A stretch of 64,000 nucleotides of DNA from Streptomyces dioscori (GCF_003024195.1 NZ_KZ679043.1:62001-126000); one strand, 5' to 3'. Shown: positions 54,623-62,916, numbered from the stretch's first letter. Translations and numbers: made by a program. The notes: generated by a model from the sequence alone, not told the origin.

Positions 54623-55212
54623 GCCGCGTAGGCCGTGTCGAACGGATCACCAAGGAGACCTCCGTCGTCGTCGAGATCGACCTCGACGGCAGCGGAAAGG
54701 TCGATGTGTCGACAGGCGTCGGCTTCTACGACCACATGCTCGACCAGCTCGGCCGGCACGGTCTGTTCGACCTGACCGTGAAGACCGAGGGCGACCTGCA
54801 CATCGACTCGCACCACACCATCGAGGACACCGCCCTCGCCCTGGGCGGCGCCTTCAAGCAGGCGCTCGGCGACAAGGTCGGCATCTACCGCTTCGGCAAC
54901 TGCACCGTCCCGCTGGACGAGTCGCTCGCCCAGGTCACCGTCGACCTCTCCGGCCGCCCCTACCTCGTGCACACCGAGCCCGAGAAGATGGCGCCGATGA
55001 TCGGCGAGTACGACACGACGATGACCCGGCACATCCTGGAGTCCTTCGTCGCCCAGGCGCAGATCGCCCTGCACGTGCACGTGCCGTACGGGCGCAACGC
55101 CCACCACATCGTGGAGTGCCAGTTCAAGGCGCTCGCCCGTGCCCTGCGGTACGCCTCCGAGCGCGACCCGCGCGCGGCGGGCATCCTTCCCTCCACGAAG
55201 GGCGCCCTGTAA
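54619..55212 (+). CDS. hisB: imidazoleglycerol-phosphate dehydratase HisB
   Basis: A 197-residue manganese-dependent dehydratase of the histidine pathway. The paired metal-binding motifs are visible: HIDSHHTIEDTALALG and ARNAHHIVECQFKALARALR-like RNAHHIVECQF. ATG 54619 overlaps the hisC stop. Monofunctional, without the phosphatase part of the enterobacterial fusion. Confidence 0.95.
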   Translation: MSRVGRVERITKETSVVVEIDLDGSGKVDVSTGVGFYDHMLDQLGRHGLFDLTVKTEGDLHIDSHHTIEDTALALGGAFKQALGDKVGIYRFGNCTVPLDESLAQVTVDLSGRPYLVHTEPEKMAPMIGEYDTTMTRHILESFVAQAQIALHVHVPYGRNAHHIVECQFKALARALRYASERDPRAAGILPSTKGAL

Positions 55213-55215
55213 GCC

Positions 55216-55380
55216 ATGAGTGGCCTCTCCACCGTCCTCATCGTCGTCGGGCTCTTCCTGCTCGGCGGCGTCTACTCCTTCGTCAAACAGCAGATGCCCA
55301 AGAGCCTGATCATCCTGCTGTCCATCGGCGCGGCCATGTGCCTCGTGGCCGGTGTGGTCCGCCTGGAGGTGTGGAATTGA
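55216..55380 (+). CDS. 54-residue membrane protein between hisB and hisH
   Basis: A 54-residue protein with two membrane helices (about 5-20 and 29-47) joined by SFVKQQMPKS. ATG 55216 is three bases after the hisB stop; its TGA overlaps the hisH start (TTGA). Too short for the usual ORF cutoff. Close packing argues it is real and co-translated with hisH. I know no function. Confidence 0.75.
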   Translation: MSGLSTVLIVVGLFLLGGVYSFVKQQMPKSLIILLSIGAAMCLVAGVVRLEVWN

Positions 55381-56066
55381 GTACCCCCGACAGCCCCTCG
55401 GGCACCCCTTCGGGCACGTCTTCGGGCACCCCTGCGAAGCGAGTGGTCGTCTTTGACTACGGCTTCGGGAACGTGCGGTCCGCCGAACGCGCCCTCGCGC
55501 GCGCGGGCGCCGACGTCGAGATCACCCGCGACTACGACAAGGCCATGGCCGCGGACGGGCTGCTGGTGCCGGGTGTCGGCGCCTTCGCCGCCTGCATGAA
55601 GGGCCTGCGGGACGCGCGTGGCGACTGGATCGTCGGCCGCCGCCTCGCCGGCGGGCGCCCCGTCCTGGGCATCTGCGTCGGTATGCAGATCCTCTTCGAG
55701 CGCGGCATCGAACACGGCGTCGAGACCGAGGGCCTCGACGAGTGGCCCGGCTCGGTCGAGCCGCTGCAGGCCGACATCGTGCCCCACATGGGCTGGAACA
55801 CCGTCGAGGCACCGGCCGGCACGAAGCTCTTCGCCGGCCTCGACGCCGACGCGCGCTTCTACTTCGTGCACTCGTACGCCGTCCACGACTGGGCCCTGGA
55901 GACCGCGAACCCGGCGATGCGCTCCCCGCTCGTCACCTGGTCCACGCACGGCAAGCCCTTCGTGGCGGCCGTCGAGAACGGCGCCCTGTGGGCCACCCAG
56001 TTCCACCCCGAGAAGTCCGGCGACGCCGGAGCCCAGCTGCTCACCAACTGGATCGGAACCCTGTAG
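55377..56066 (+). CDS. hisH: imidazole glycerol phosphate synthase glutaminase HisH
   Basis: A 229-residue class I glutamine amidotransferase that feeds ammonia to HisF. The triad is C100 (GICVGMQ), H210 and E212 (TQFHPEKSG). The first 18 residues contain three repeats of the form Ser/Pro-Ser-Gly-Thr (55395-55430) before the usual KRVVVFDYGFGN start. TTG 55377 is supported by GGAGG seven bases before and by overlap with the preceding stop. Confidence 0.94.
   Translation: MSTPDSPSGTPSGTSSGTPAKRVVVFDYGFGNVRSAERALARAGADVEITRDYDKAMAADGLLVPGVGAFAACMKGLRDARGDWIVGRRLAGGRPVLGICVGMQILFERGIEHGVETEGLDEWPGSVEPLQADIVPHMGWNTVEAPAGTKLFAGLDADARFYFVHSYAVHDWALETANPAMRSPLVTWSTHGKPFVAAVENGALWATQFHPEKSGDAGAQLLTNWIGTL
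55395..55430 (+). repeat. 12-base tandem repeat in hisH
   Basis: Three 12-base units (first base C or T) of the form YCY TCG GGC ACS in frame just after the hisH start. Confidence 0.9.
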
Positions 56067-56069
56067 ACC

Positions 56070-56795
56070 ATGGCCAAGCTCGAACTCCTCCCCGCCGTCG
56101 ACGTCCGTGACGGCCAGGCCGTGCGGCTCGTGCACGGCGAGTCCGGCACGGAGACCTCGTACGGTTCCCCGCTCGACGCCGCCCTCGCCTGGCAGCGGTC
56201 CGGCGCCGAGTGGCTGCACCTGGTGGACCTGGACGCCGCGTTCGGCACGGGCGACAACCGCGCGCTGATCGCCGAGGTCGCCCGCGCCATGGACATCAAG
56301 GTGGAGCTGTCCGGCGGCATCCGCGACGACGACACCCTCGCCGCCGCCCTCGCCACCGGCTGCACCCGCGTCAACCTCGGCACCGCCGCCCTGGAGACCC
56401 CCGAGTGGGTCGCCAAGGTCATCGCCGAGCACGGCGACCAGATCGCCGTCGGCCTCGACGTCCGCGGCACCACCCTGCGCGGCCGCGGCTGGACCCGCGA
56501 CGGCGGCGACCTCTACGAGACGCTGGAGCGCCTCGACAAGGAGGGCTGCGCGCGGTACGTCGTCACCGACATCGCCAAGGACGGCACCCTCCAGGGCCCG
56601 AACCTGGAGCTCCTGAAGAACGTCTGCGCGGCCACCGACCGGCCCGTCGTCGCCTCCGGAGGCGTGTCCTCGCTGGACGACCTGCGCGCCATCGCCGACC
56701 TCGTCTCCCTCGGCGTCGAGGGCGCGATCGTCGGAAAGGCCCTGTACGCCAAGGCCTTCACCCTGGAAGAGGCTCTCGCGGCGGTGGCCGGATGA
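56070..56795 (+). CDS. priA: bifunctional HisA/TrpF isomerase PriA
   Basis: A 241-residue (beta/alpha)8 barrel isomerase of histidine biosynthesis. The catalytic aspartates D11 and D130 are present. In Streptomyces this enzyme (PriA) also performs the TrpF step of tryptophan synthesis, since there is no separate trpF; none is seen near trpE or trpC here. ATG 56070; the stop overlaps the RidA start (ATGA). Confidence 0.94.
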   Translation: MAKLELLPAVDVRDGQAVRLVHGESGTETSYGSPLDAALAWQRSGAEWLHLVDLDAAFGTGDNRALIAEVARAMDIKVELSGGIRDDDTLAAALATGCTRVNLGTAALETPEWVAKVIAEHGDQIAVGLDVRGTTLRGRGWTRDGGDLYETLERLDKEGCARYVVTDIAKDGTLQGPNLELLKNVCAATDRPVVASGGVSSLDDLRAIADLVSLGVEGAIVGKALYAKAFTLEEALAAVAG

Positions 56796-57205
56796 GCGAG
56801 CTGCGACGCGTCACGACCGGCGCCCCCTGGGAGGAGGCCTTCGGCTACTCCCGCGCGGTGGAACTCCCCAACGGCCTGGTGCTGGTCTCCGGCTGCACCT
56901 CCGTGGTGGACGGCCAGATCGCCGGCGGCGACCCGTACGAGCAGGCCGTCAACTCCTTCGAGGTCGCCCTCTCGGCCCTGGCGCAGCTCGGCCTCGGCCG
57001 CGAACACGTCGTCCGTACGCGCATGTACCTCACGCACGCCCGGGACGTGGAGGACATCGGCCGCGCCCACAAGGAGTTCTTCGACGCGGTCCGGCCGGCC
57101 GCCTCGATGATCATCGTCTCCGGCTTCGTGGACCCCGGCCTGGTGGTCGAGGTCGAGGTGGAGGCGTACCGGGAGGCGGTTCCGGGGGAGGCGTCCGCGT
57201 CATGA
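56792..57205 (+). CDS. RidA family protein in the his operon
   Basis: A 137-residue RidA/YjgF/Rid-type protein. Homologues hydrolyse reactive imine intermediates; the conserved VRTRMYLTHARD is visible. It lies between hisA and hisF with 4-base overlaps on both sides (ATGA, ATGA), so it is part of the operon. Its role in histidine synthesis is not known. Confidence 0.9.
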   Translation: MSELRRVTTGAPWEEAFGYSRAVELPNGLVLVSGCTSVVDGQIAGGDPYEQAVNSFEVALSALAQLGLGREHVVRTRMYLTHARDVEDIGRAHKEFFDAVRPAASMIIVSGFVDPGLVVEVEVEAYREAVPGEASAS

Positions 57206-57957
57206 CCCTCGCCGTACGTGTCATCCCCTGCCTGGACGTCGACAACGGCCGGGTCGTCAAGGGCGTCAACTTCCAGAACCTGCGCGACGCGGGCGACCCC
57301 GTCGAGATGGCCAAGGTGTACGACGCCGAGGGCGCCGACGAGCTGACGTTCCTGGACATCACCGCGTCCTCCGGCAACCGGGAGACCACCTACGACGTGG
57401 TGCGCCGCACCGCCGAGCAGGTGTTCATCCCGCTCACGGTGGGCGGTGGCGTACGCACCGCCGAGGACGTCGACAAACTGCTGCGGGCCGGGGCCGACAA
57501 GGTCGGCGTCAACACCGCCGCCATCGCCCGCCCCGACCTGATCCGCGAGATCGCGGAGCGCTTCGGACGGCAGGTGCTGGTCCTGTCGGTGGACGCGCGC
57601 AGGACGGCCGCCGGGACCTTCGAGGTGACCACCCACGGTGGCCGCAAGGGCACGGGCCTCGACGCCGTCGAGTGGGCGCACCAGGCCGCCGAGCTGGGCG
57701 CGGGCGAGATCCTGCTCAACTCGATGGACGCCGACGGCACCAAGGACGGCTACGACCTGGAGATGATCGGGGCGGTGCGCAAGCACGTCACCGTCCCCGT
57801 CATCGCCTCCGGCGGCGCGGGCCGGCTGGCCGACTTCGCACCGGCCGTCACCGCGGGCGCGGACGCCGTCCTGGCCGCCTCCGTCTTCCACTTCGGCGAC
57901 CTGCGCATCGGCGAGGTGAAGCAGACACTCCGGGAGGCGGGACACCCTGTGCGGTGA
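57202..57957 (+). CDS. hisF: imidazole glycerol phosphate synthase cyclase HisF
   Basis: A 251-residue barrel enzyme that with HisH makes imidazole glycerol phosphate and AICAR. The N-terminal RVIPCLDVDNGRVVKGVNF and SVDARRTAAGTF segments are typical. ATG 57202 overlaps the RidA stop. Last gene of the tightly overlapped run; a hairpin follows. Confidence 0.95.
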   Translation: MTLAVRVIPCLDVDNGRVVKGVNFQNLRDAGDPVEMAKVYDAEGADELTFLDITASSGNRETTYDVVRRTAEQVFIPLTVGGGVRTAEDVDKLLRAGADKVGVNTAAIARPDLIREIAERFGRQVLVLSVDARRTAAGTFEVTTHGGRKGTGLDAVEWAHQAAELGAGEILLNSMDADGTKDGYDLEMIGAVRKHVTVPVIASGGAGRLADFAPAVTAGADAVLAASVFHFGDLRIGEVKQTLREAGHPVR

Positions 57958-57985
57958 CCGCCCCGCTGACGCTGTACGGAGGGAA

Positions 57986-58008
57986 GCCCCGGCCGCCGAG
58001 GCCGGGGC
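57986..58008. terminator. hairpin after hisF
   Basis: GCCCCGGCC (57986-57994) and GGCCGGGGC (58000-58008) form a perfect 9-base stem with a 5-base loop, between convergent hisF and the TIGR03085-type gene. No T tract. Confidence 0.6.
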
Positions 58009-58046
58009 CGACGTCTCCCTGACCGGCGAGGGCGGTCGCGGCCGGC

Positions 58047-58682
58047 CTACAGGCCCAGTTGCTTCGTCTCCTGGAGTTTGGTGATCGCGTCCTTGTCGCC
58101 GTCCACCTCCACGTCGGCCACGCCCTGGCGGCCGTGGGCGAAGAGGACCAGTTCGGAGGGCTCACCCGTGACCGTCACCACGGGGGTGCCCTTGTGGGCG
58201 ACGACCGTCTGGCCGTCCGGGCGGCGCAGGACCAGGCCGGTGGGCGCGCCCCGGCCCATCATCCTGGCGACGCGTTCGAGCCGGGACCACAGGGCGTCCT
58301 GGAAGACCGGGTCGAGCACCCGGGGCACCCAGTCGGGCCGGGCACGGCGTACGTCCTCGGTGTGGACGTAGAACTCGATCGCGTTCGACGCCTCGTCGAT
58401 CTGCTTGAGGCTGAACGGCGAGAAACGCGGCGGGCCCGTACGGATGAGCTGGATCAGCTCCTCGTACGGCTTCGCGGCGAACTCCGCCATCACCCGGTCG
58501 AGCCGAGACGCGAGCTGCTTGATCAGGAGGCCGCCGGCGGCGTCCGGGCGGCGCTCGCGCACCACGACATGGGCGGCGAGGTCACGGGTGTTCCAGCCCT
58601 CGCACAGAGTGGGGGCGTCCGGTCCCTCGGCCTCCAACAGGTCGGCGAGGAGAAGTCGTTCACGCTTCGCATGGGTCGACAT
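58047..58682 (-). CDS. TIGR03085-type metal-binding protein
   Basis: A 211-residue protein of the mycothiol-dependent isomerase-like (DinB/MDMPI N-terminal) group. It begins MSTHAKRERLLLADLLEAEGPDAPTLCEGWNTRDLAAHVVVRE (in pieces), and has the likely metal ligand in FYVHTEDVRRARP. The function is unknown. ATG 58682. Confidence 0.82.
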   Translation of the reverse strand: MSTHAKRERLLLADLLEAEGPDAPTLCEGWNTRDLAAHVVVRERRPDAAGGLLIKQLASRLDRVMAEFAAKPYEELIQLIRTGPPRFSPFSLKQIDEASNAIEFYVHTEDVRRARPDWVPRVLDPVFQDALWSRLERVARMMGRGAPTGLVLRRPDGQTVVAHKGTPVVTVTGEPSELVLFAHGRQGVADVEVDGDKDAITKLQETKQLGL

Positions 58683-58823
58683 GTCTGCCAGCCTACGACC
58701 GCCCCGGCGGTCCGCCCACTTCTCCCGGCCACGGATCTGCCGTCAAGGGTCCCCGTCGTGCCGTCCCTCTCAGCCAGTGGACGCCGTCCGGGCGCGTACG
58801 GCCGGCGCGGCACAATGGTCCGC

Positions 58824-59270
58824 ATGACCAGCACGCCCACGCCCAGCAGGCCCAGCGGCCTGGACCCCGAGATCGCCGCACGCCTCAGGCGCAGCGCCGA
58901 CGGGCTCGTACCCGCCATCGCCCAGCAGTACGACACCGGTGAGGTGCTGATGCTCGGCTGGATGGACGACGAGGCGCTGCATCGCACGCTGACGACCGGC
59001 CGGTGCACCTACTGGTCGCGCAGCCGCCAGGAGTACTGGGTCAAGGGCGACACCTCCGGGCACTTCCAGTGGGTCAGGTCCGTCGCGCTCGACTGCGACG
59101 CCGACACCGTGCTGGTCAAGGTCGACCAGGTGGGCGCCGCCTGCCACACCGGCGACCGCACCTGCTTCGACGCCGACGTGCTCCTCAAGGACGCCGGGAG
59201 CGCCGGGAGCACCGGGGACGGCGGGGGCGGCGGGGACGCCGATTCCGGCGTACCCGCCGTGGATCAGTAA
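58824..59270 (+). CDS. hisI: phosphoribosyl-AMP cyclohydrolase HisI
   Basis: About 148 residues. It opens the ring of phosphoribosyl-AMP. The zinc and magnesium sites are visible in LMLGWMDDEALHRTL, DCDADTVLVKVDQVGAACHTG and GDRTCF. The Gly/Asp-rich tail from about 125 is a low-complexity extension. ATG 58824 or 58815 may be the start; CACAAT lies seven bases before 58824, so it may be leaderless. It stands between the his operon and trpE. Confidence 0.92.
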   Translation: MTSTPTPSRPSGLDPEIAARLRRSADGLVPAIAQQYDTGEVLMLGWMDDEALHRTLTTGRCTYWSRSRQEYWVKGDTSGHFQWVRSVALDCDADTVLVKVDQVGAACHTGDRTCFDADVLLKDAGSAGSTGDGGGGGDADSGVPAVDQ

Positions 59271-59281
59271 GGTCAGCGGCC

Positions 59282-60769
59282 ATGGACCTCGACACCTTCC
59301 GCAAGCTGGCCACCGACCGGCGTGTCATCCCCGTCAGCCGCAAGCTCCTCGCGGACGGCGACACCCCCGTCGCGCTCTACCGCAAGCTCGCCGCCGAACG
59401 CTCCGGCACCTTCCTCCTGGAGTCCGCGGAGAACGGCCGTACGTGGTCCCGCTACTCCTTCGTGGGTGTCCGCTCGGCCGCCACCCTCACCGAGCGCGAC
59501 GGACAGGCGCACTGGCTGGGCACCCCGCCCGTCGGGGTCCCGGCCGACGGCGACCCCCTCGCGGCCCTGCGCGCCACCATCGAGACCCTGCACACCCCGC
59601 ACGACCTCGCCGGCGGCCAGACGCTTCCGCCGTTCACCGGCGGCATGGTCGGCTACCTCGGCTACGACATCGTGCGCCGCCTGGAGAAGATCGGCCCCGG
59701 CGAGCGCGACGACCTGAAACTGCCCGAGCTGACCATGCTGCTCACCAGCGACCTCGCGGTCCTGGACCACTGGGACGGCTCGGTCCTGCTGATCGCCAAC
59801 GCGATCAACCACAACGACCTCGACTCGGGCGTCGACGAGGCATATCACGACGCCGTGGCCCGCCTCGACGCCATGGAGGCGGACCTCTCCCGGCCCGTCT
59901 CGCAGCCGCCCGCCGCGCTCCCGCCGTCCGAACTCCCCGAGTACACCGCGCTGTGGGGCGGCCCCGACTACCAGGTCGCCGTCGACGACATCAAGGAGCG
60001 CATCCGGGCGGGCGAGGCCTTCCAGGTCGTCCCCTCCCAGCGCTTCGAGACGGCGTGCACGGCGAGCGCGCTGGACGTCTACCGGGTGCTGCGGGCGACC
60101 AACCCCTCCCCGTACATGTACCTCTTCCGCTTCGACGGCTTCGATGTCGTGGGGTCCTCCCCGGAGGCCCTGGTCAAGGTCGAGGACGGGCAGGCGATGG
60201 TCCACCCCATCGCGGGCACCCGGCCGCGCGGCGCCACCGTCCAGGAGGACCAGGCCCTCGCCGACGAACTGATCTCCGACCCCAAGGAACGTGCCGAGCA
60301 CCTGATGCTCGTCGACCTGGGCCGCAACGACCTGGGCCGGGTCTGCGAGCCGGGCTCCGTGGAGGTCGTCGACTTCATGTCCATCGAGCGCTACTCGCAC
60401 GTCATGCACATCGTGTCGACCGTCACCGGCAAGGTCGCCGAGGGGCGTACCGCCTTCGACGTACTGACCGCCTGCTTCCCCGCCGGCACGCTCTCCGGCG
60501 CCCCCAAGCCCCGCGCGATGCAGATCATCGACGAACTGGAGCCCTCGCGGCGCGGTCTGTACGGCGGCTGCGTCGGCTACCTCGACTTCGCGGGCGACTC
60601 CGACACCGCCATCGCCATCCGTACGGCCCTGCTGCGGGACGGCACGGCGTACGTGCAGGCGGGCGCCGGGGTCGTCGCCGACTCGGACCCCGTCGCCGAG
60701 GACACCGAGTGCCGCAACAAGGCGGCGGCGGTCCTGCGCGCGGTCCACACGGCCAACCGGCTCTCCTGA
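59282..60769 (+). CDS. trpE: anthranilate synthase component I TrpE
   Basis: A 495-residue chorismate-binding enzyme of tryptophan synthesis. The feedback-inhibition motif LLES is at 45-48, and the C-terminal catalytic segments PSPYMYLFRFDGFDVVGSSPEALVKV, IAGTRPRG and GTLSGAPKPRAMQIIDELEP are present. ATG 59282 lies 11 bases after hisI, so they may be co-transcribed. No Trp-rich leader peptide is seen before it. Confidence 0.96.
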   Translation: MDLDTFRKLATDRRVIPVSRKLLADGDTPVALYRKLAAERSGTFLLESAENGRTWSRYSFVGVRSAATLTERDGQAHWLGTPPVGVPADGDPLAALRATIETLHTPHDLAGGQTLPPFTGGMVGYLGYDIVRRLEKIGPGERDDLKLPELTMLLTSDLAVLDHWDGSVLLIANAINHNDLDSGVDEAYHDAVARLDAMEADLSRPVSQPPAALPPSELPEYTALWGGPDYQVAVDDIKERIRAGEAFQVVPSQRFETACTASALDVYRVLRATNPSPYMYLFRFDGFDVVGSSPEALVKVEDGQAMVHPIAGTRPRGATVQEDQALADELISDPKERAEHLMLVDLGRNDLGRVCEPGSVEVVDFMSIERYSHVMHIVSTVTGKVAEGRTAFDVLTACFPAGTLSGAPKPRAMQIIDELEPSRRGLYGGCVGYLDFAGDSDTAIAIRTALLRDGTAYVQAGAGVVADSDPVAEDTECRNKAAAVLRAVHTANRLS

Positions 60770-60877
60770 CCGACACCCGTACGACGAGGTCGACAAGGAG
60801 ACATTTGCGGGCAGTGCGACGCGGCTCACGTGTCCTCGGGTGACGGTTCGCCCGGAGTTCAGGCGATAGTGGGGTAC

Positions 60878-61510
60878 GTGACTGCTGTACCGCACCCCCG
60901 ATCCGAAGCTCCCGGACCCGCCCGCTCCGGCCGCCGAAGCCTCGCCGTCGCCCTGTTGTCCGGCGCGCTCGGCGCGGCCCTCGTGCTGCTCGCCACCCGG
61001 CGCGGCTGGTCGGGCGGCACGGCGACCGTGGCCGGCGGCGACTTCCCGCTGAGCGCCTCAGGCAGTGACGTCACGGGCGTCCCCGCCGCGCTCGCGATCG
61101 TGGCACTTGCCTCCCTCGTCGCCGTCTTCGCCGTCCGCCGGGCCGGCCGCTTCCTGGTCGCCGGCCTCCTCGCGCTCTCCGGCGCGGGCACGATCGCCTC
61201 GGCGCTCCTCGGCCTCTCCGACAGCTCCGCGCTGGACGAGAAGGCCGCGGCGGCGACCGGGGACACGGCCGCGACCGTCGGCACGATGACGCACACCGGG
61301 TGGCCGTACGTGGCCGCGGTGGGCGGTCTGCTGCTGCTCCTCGCGGGGCTGCTGGCGCTGCGGTACGGGCGGTTGTGGCCGACGATGTCGGGGCGGTACG
61401 AGCGGGACGGGACGCCTCGGGTCCGGCGGGCTCGGGCGCCCGTCGATCCCGACCGGCCGGAGGAGATCTGGAAGGCGCTGGACCGCGGCGAGGACCCTAC
61501 CGGGGCGTGA
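60878..61510 (+). CDS. Trp biosynthesis-associated membrane protein
   Basis: A 210-residue protein with four membrane helices (about 18-38, 63-83, 90-110 and 140-160) and a C-terminal cytoplasmic tail. It fits the TIGR02234 type found next to trp genes in actinobacteria; no enzyme activity known. GTG 60878; GATAGT lies seven bases before, so it may be leaderless. Context links it to tryptophan metabolism. Confidence 0.8.
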   Translation: MTAVPHPRSEAPGPARSGRRSLAVALLSGALGAALVLLATRRGWSGGTATVAGGDFPLSASGSDVTGVPAALAIVALASLVAVFAVRRAGRFLVAGLLALSGAGTIASALLGLSDSSALDEKAAAATGDTAATVGTMTHTGWPYVAAVGGLLLLLAGLLALRYGRLWPTMSGRYERDGTPRVRRARAPVDPDRPEEIWKALDRGEDPTGA

Positions 61511-61518
61511 CCTTCTCT

Positions 61519-61554
61519 GTTGGGTGCGTTGTTGGGTGCGTTGTTGGGTGCGGG
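61519..61554 (+). repeat. 12-base tandem repeat
   Basis: GTTGGGTGCGTT (61519-61530 and 61531-61542) and a third, diverged unit GTTGGGTGCGGG, at the start of a 415-base gap. Confidence 0.85.
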
Positions 61555-61570
61555 TCCGGTGGGGGCCGTT

Positions 61571-61781
61571 CGCGCCGTTCCCCGCGCCCCTGACGGAGCG
61601 GGGCTGCGCCCCGGCCCCGACGCGTTCGTCGGCTGCGGACCGGTGGGGGCTCGTCGCGCCGTTCCCCGCGCCCCTTGAAAGCGAAAAGATTGCGCCGTTC
61701 CCCGCGCCCCTGGGGGTGCCCCCTGGTGAGGGCAAAAGCTGGGGCGCAGCCCCGCTTTTCAGGGGCGCGGGGAACTGCGCG
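61571..61781. repeat. array of four GCGCAG-type elements
   Basis: The 415-base gap 61511-61925 holds no gene. Three plus-strand copies of a variant (GCGCCGTTCCCCGCGCCCC) lie at 61571-61591, 61655-61675 and 61692-61711, and one minus-strand copy of the main form at 61761-61781, with CGGTGGGGGC-type flanks. Confidence 0.85.
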
Positions 61782-61925
61782 GGTGACCCCCACCGGACCC
61801 GCACCCGACGACCCGCCCGCGGCCCCGGCGCACCACCACGTACCCCCTCTCACCGCACACACGACCGTGCGGGACAATGGGAGCGAGCGTCCGGCTCATA
61901 CACGTACAGCAACGAGGAGCAAGTC

Positions 61926-62159
61926 ATGGCGGGCAGCAGCCACGGCCACACCCCGGCCGCCTGGACCGGTGTCATCATCGCCTTCATCGGTTTCTGCGTC
62001 TCCGGTGCCTTCATGGTGCTGGCCAGCCCGCTGGGCTTCTGGGCCGGCATGGTGATCGTCGTCCTCGGCGGCGTGGTCGGCATGGCGATGCGCGCGGCGG
62101 GCCTCGGCCAGCAGAAGAACGCGCACCCCACCCACCAGGTGGCGTCGGCCGAGAGCTGA
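61926..62159 (+). CDS. HGxxPAAW-motif membrane protein (77 residues)
   Basis: A 77-residue protein whose N-terminal reads SSHGHTPAAWTGV, carrying the HGxxPAAW motif typical of this actinobacterial family. Two membrane helices (about 14-32 and 38-56). Function unknown. ATG 61926 after GAGGAG at good spacing. Between trpE and trpC. Confidence 0.85.
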   Translation: MAGSSHGHTPAAWTGVIIAFIGFCVSGAFMVLASPLGFWAGMVIVVLGGVVGMAMRAAGLGQQKNAHPTHQVASAES

Positions 62160-62257
62160 CCCCGGCGCACTGCCCAGGAGGCGGGTCCGGCTCGTGGAGC
62201 GCCGGGACCGCCTCCCGCCATGTGCGGCCCGCACTCCGGCGCGGCACAATACGACGC

Positions 62258-62716
62258 GTGAACCCCGAATCCCAGAGGGTGACGCCCGCTCCCGGGTCCG
62301 CTCCCGGATCCGCAGCCGTGGCCGCGGTACGGCGGCTCGCCGTGCCCGGCGGGATCCTCCTGGCCGTCGCCGCGGCCTTCGCGTACGTGGCGGCCGTCGA
62401 CCCGAACGAACCCGGCCACTACCCCGCCTGCCCCCTGCTCCGCCACACGGGCCTGTACTGCCCCGGCTGCGGAGGACTGCGCAGCGCCCACGCCGTCGTG
62501 CACGGGGATCTCGGGGCGGCCCTGGGGGCCAACGCGCTCGCCGTGCTCGGCTATCTGGTCTTCGCCGTGCTGTGGACCGTCTGGGTGGTCCGCACGGCCC
62601 GCGGCCGCCCGATGCGCGTCGATCCCGGGCCGCCCCTGCTGTGGAGTCTGGGCGCGTTGTTGCTGGTCTTCACCGTTGTCCGGAACCTGCCGTTCGGTGG
62701 CTGGCTGCACCCTTGA
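62258..62716 (+). CDS. DUF2752 membrane protein
   Basis: A 152-residue DUF2752 protein: first helix near 32-50, then CPGCGGLRSAHAVVHGD, the family signature, two further helices and a short tail. Function unknown. GTG 62258; CACAAT lies seven bases before, in the same CCGGCGCGGCACAAT context as hisI, so it may be leaderless. Confidence 0.85.
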   Translation: MNPESQRVTPAPGSAPGSAAVAAVRRLAVPGGILLAVAAAFAYVAAVDPNEPGHYPACPLLRHTGLYCPGCGGLRSAHAVVHGDLGAALGANALAVLGYLVFAVLWTVWVVRTARGRPMRVDPGPPLLWSLGALLLVFTVVRNLPFGGWLHP

Positions 62717-62844
62717 TCAATCAGGGAACGTCCAGGTAGTGGGACCGGCGTCAACCGGATGTGAGGCCGACGCCCTCCTCCGGATACCATCGCAGTGACC
62801 ACCGGTTTCGTCCGATGCGACAGAACCCCGGTCGACAGCAGAAG

Positions 62845-62895
62845 CGCTTCAACCGCCACAACGCTTCAACCGCCACACCGCCTCAACCGTTCACC
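62845..62895 (+). repeat. 17-base tandem repeat upstream of trpC
   Basis: CGCTTCAACCGCCACA units at 62845-62861 and 62862-62878, and a diverged third at 62879-62895, just before the trpC ribosome binding site. The rest of the 200-base gap shows no leader peptide rich in Trp. Confidence 0.85.
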
Positions 62896-62916
62896 GTCTG
62901 GAAGGGGGCCGCTCGC

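Noticed and set aside
58815..58823. hisI starting at the first ATG
   Set aside because: Possible, but the second ATG gives better spacing to the CACAAT box; kept as an alternative only.
59003..60769. TrpE with a 93-residue N-terminal extension
   Set aside because: It overlaps hisI in another frame; ATG 59282 matches the family N-terminus.
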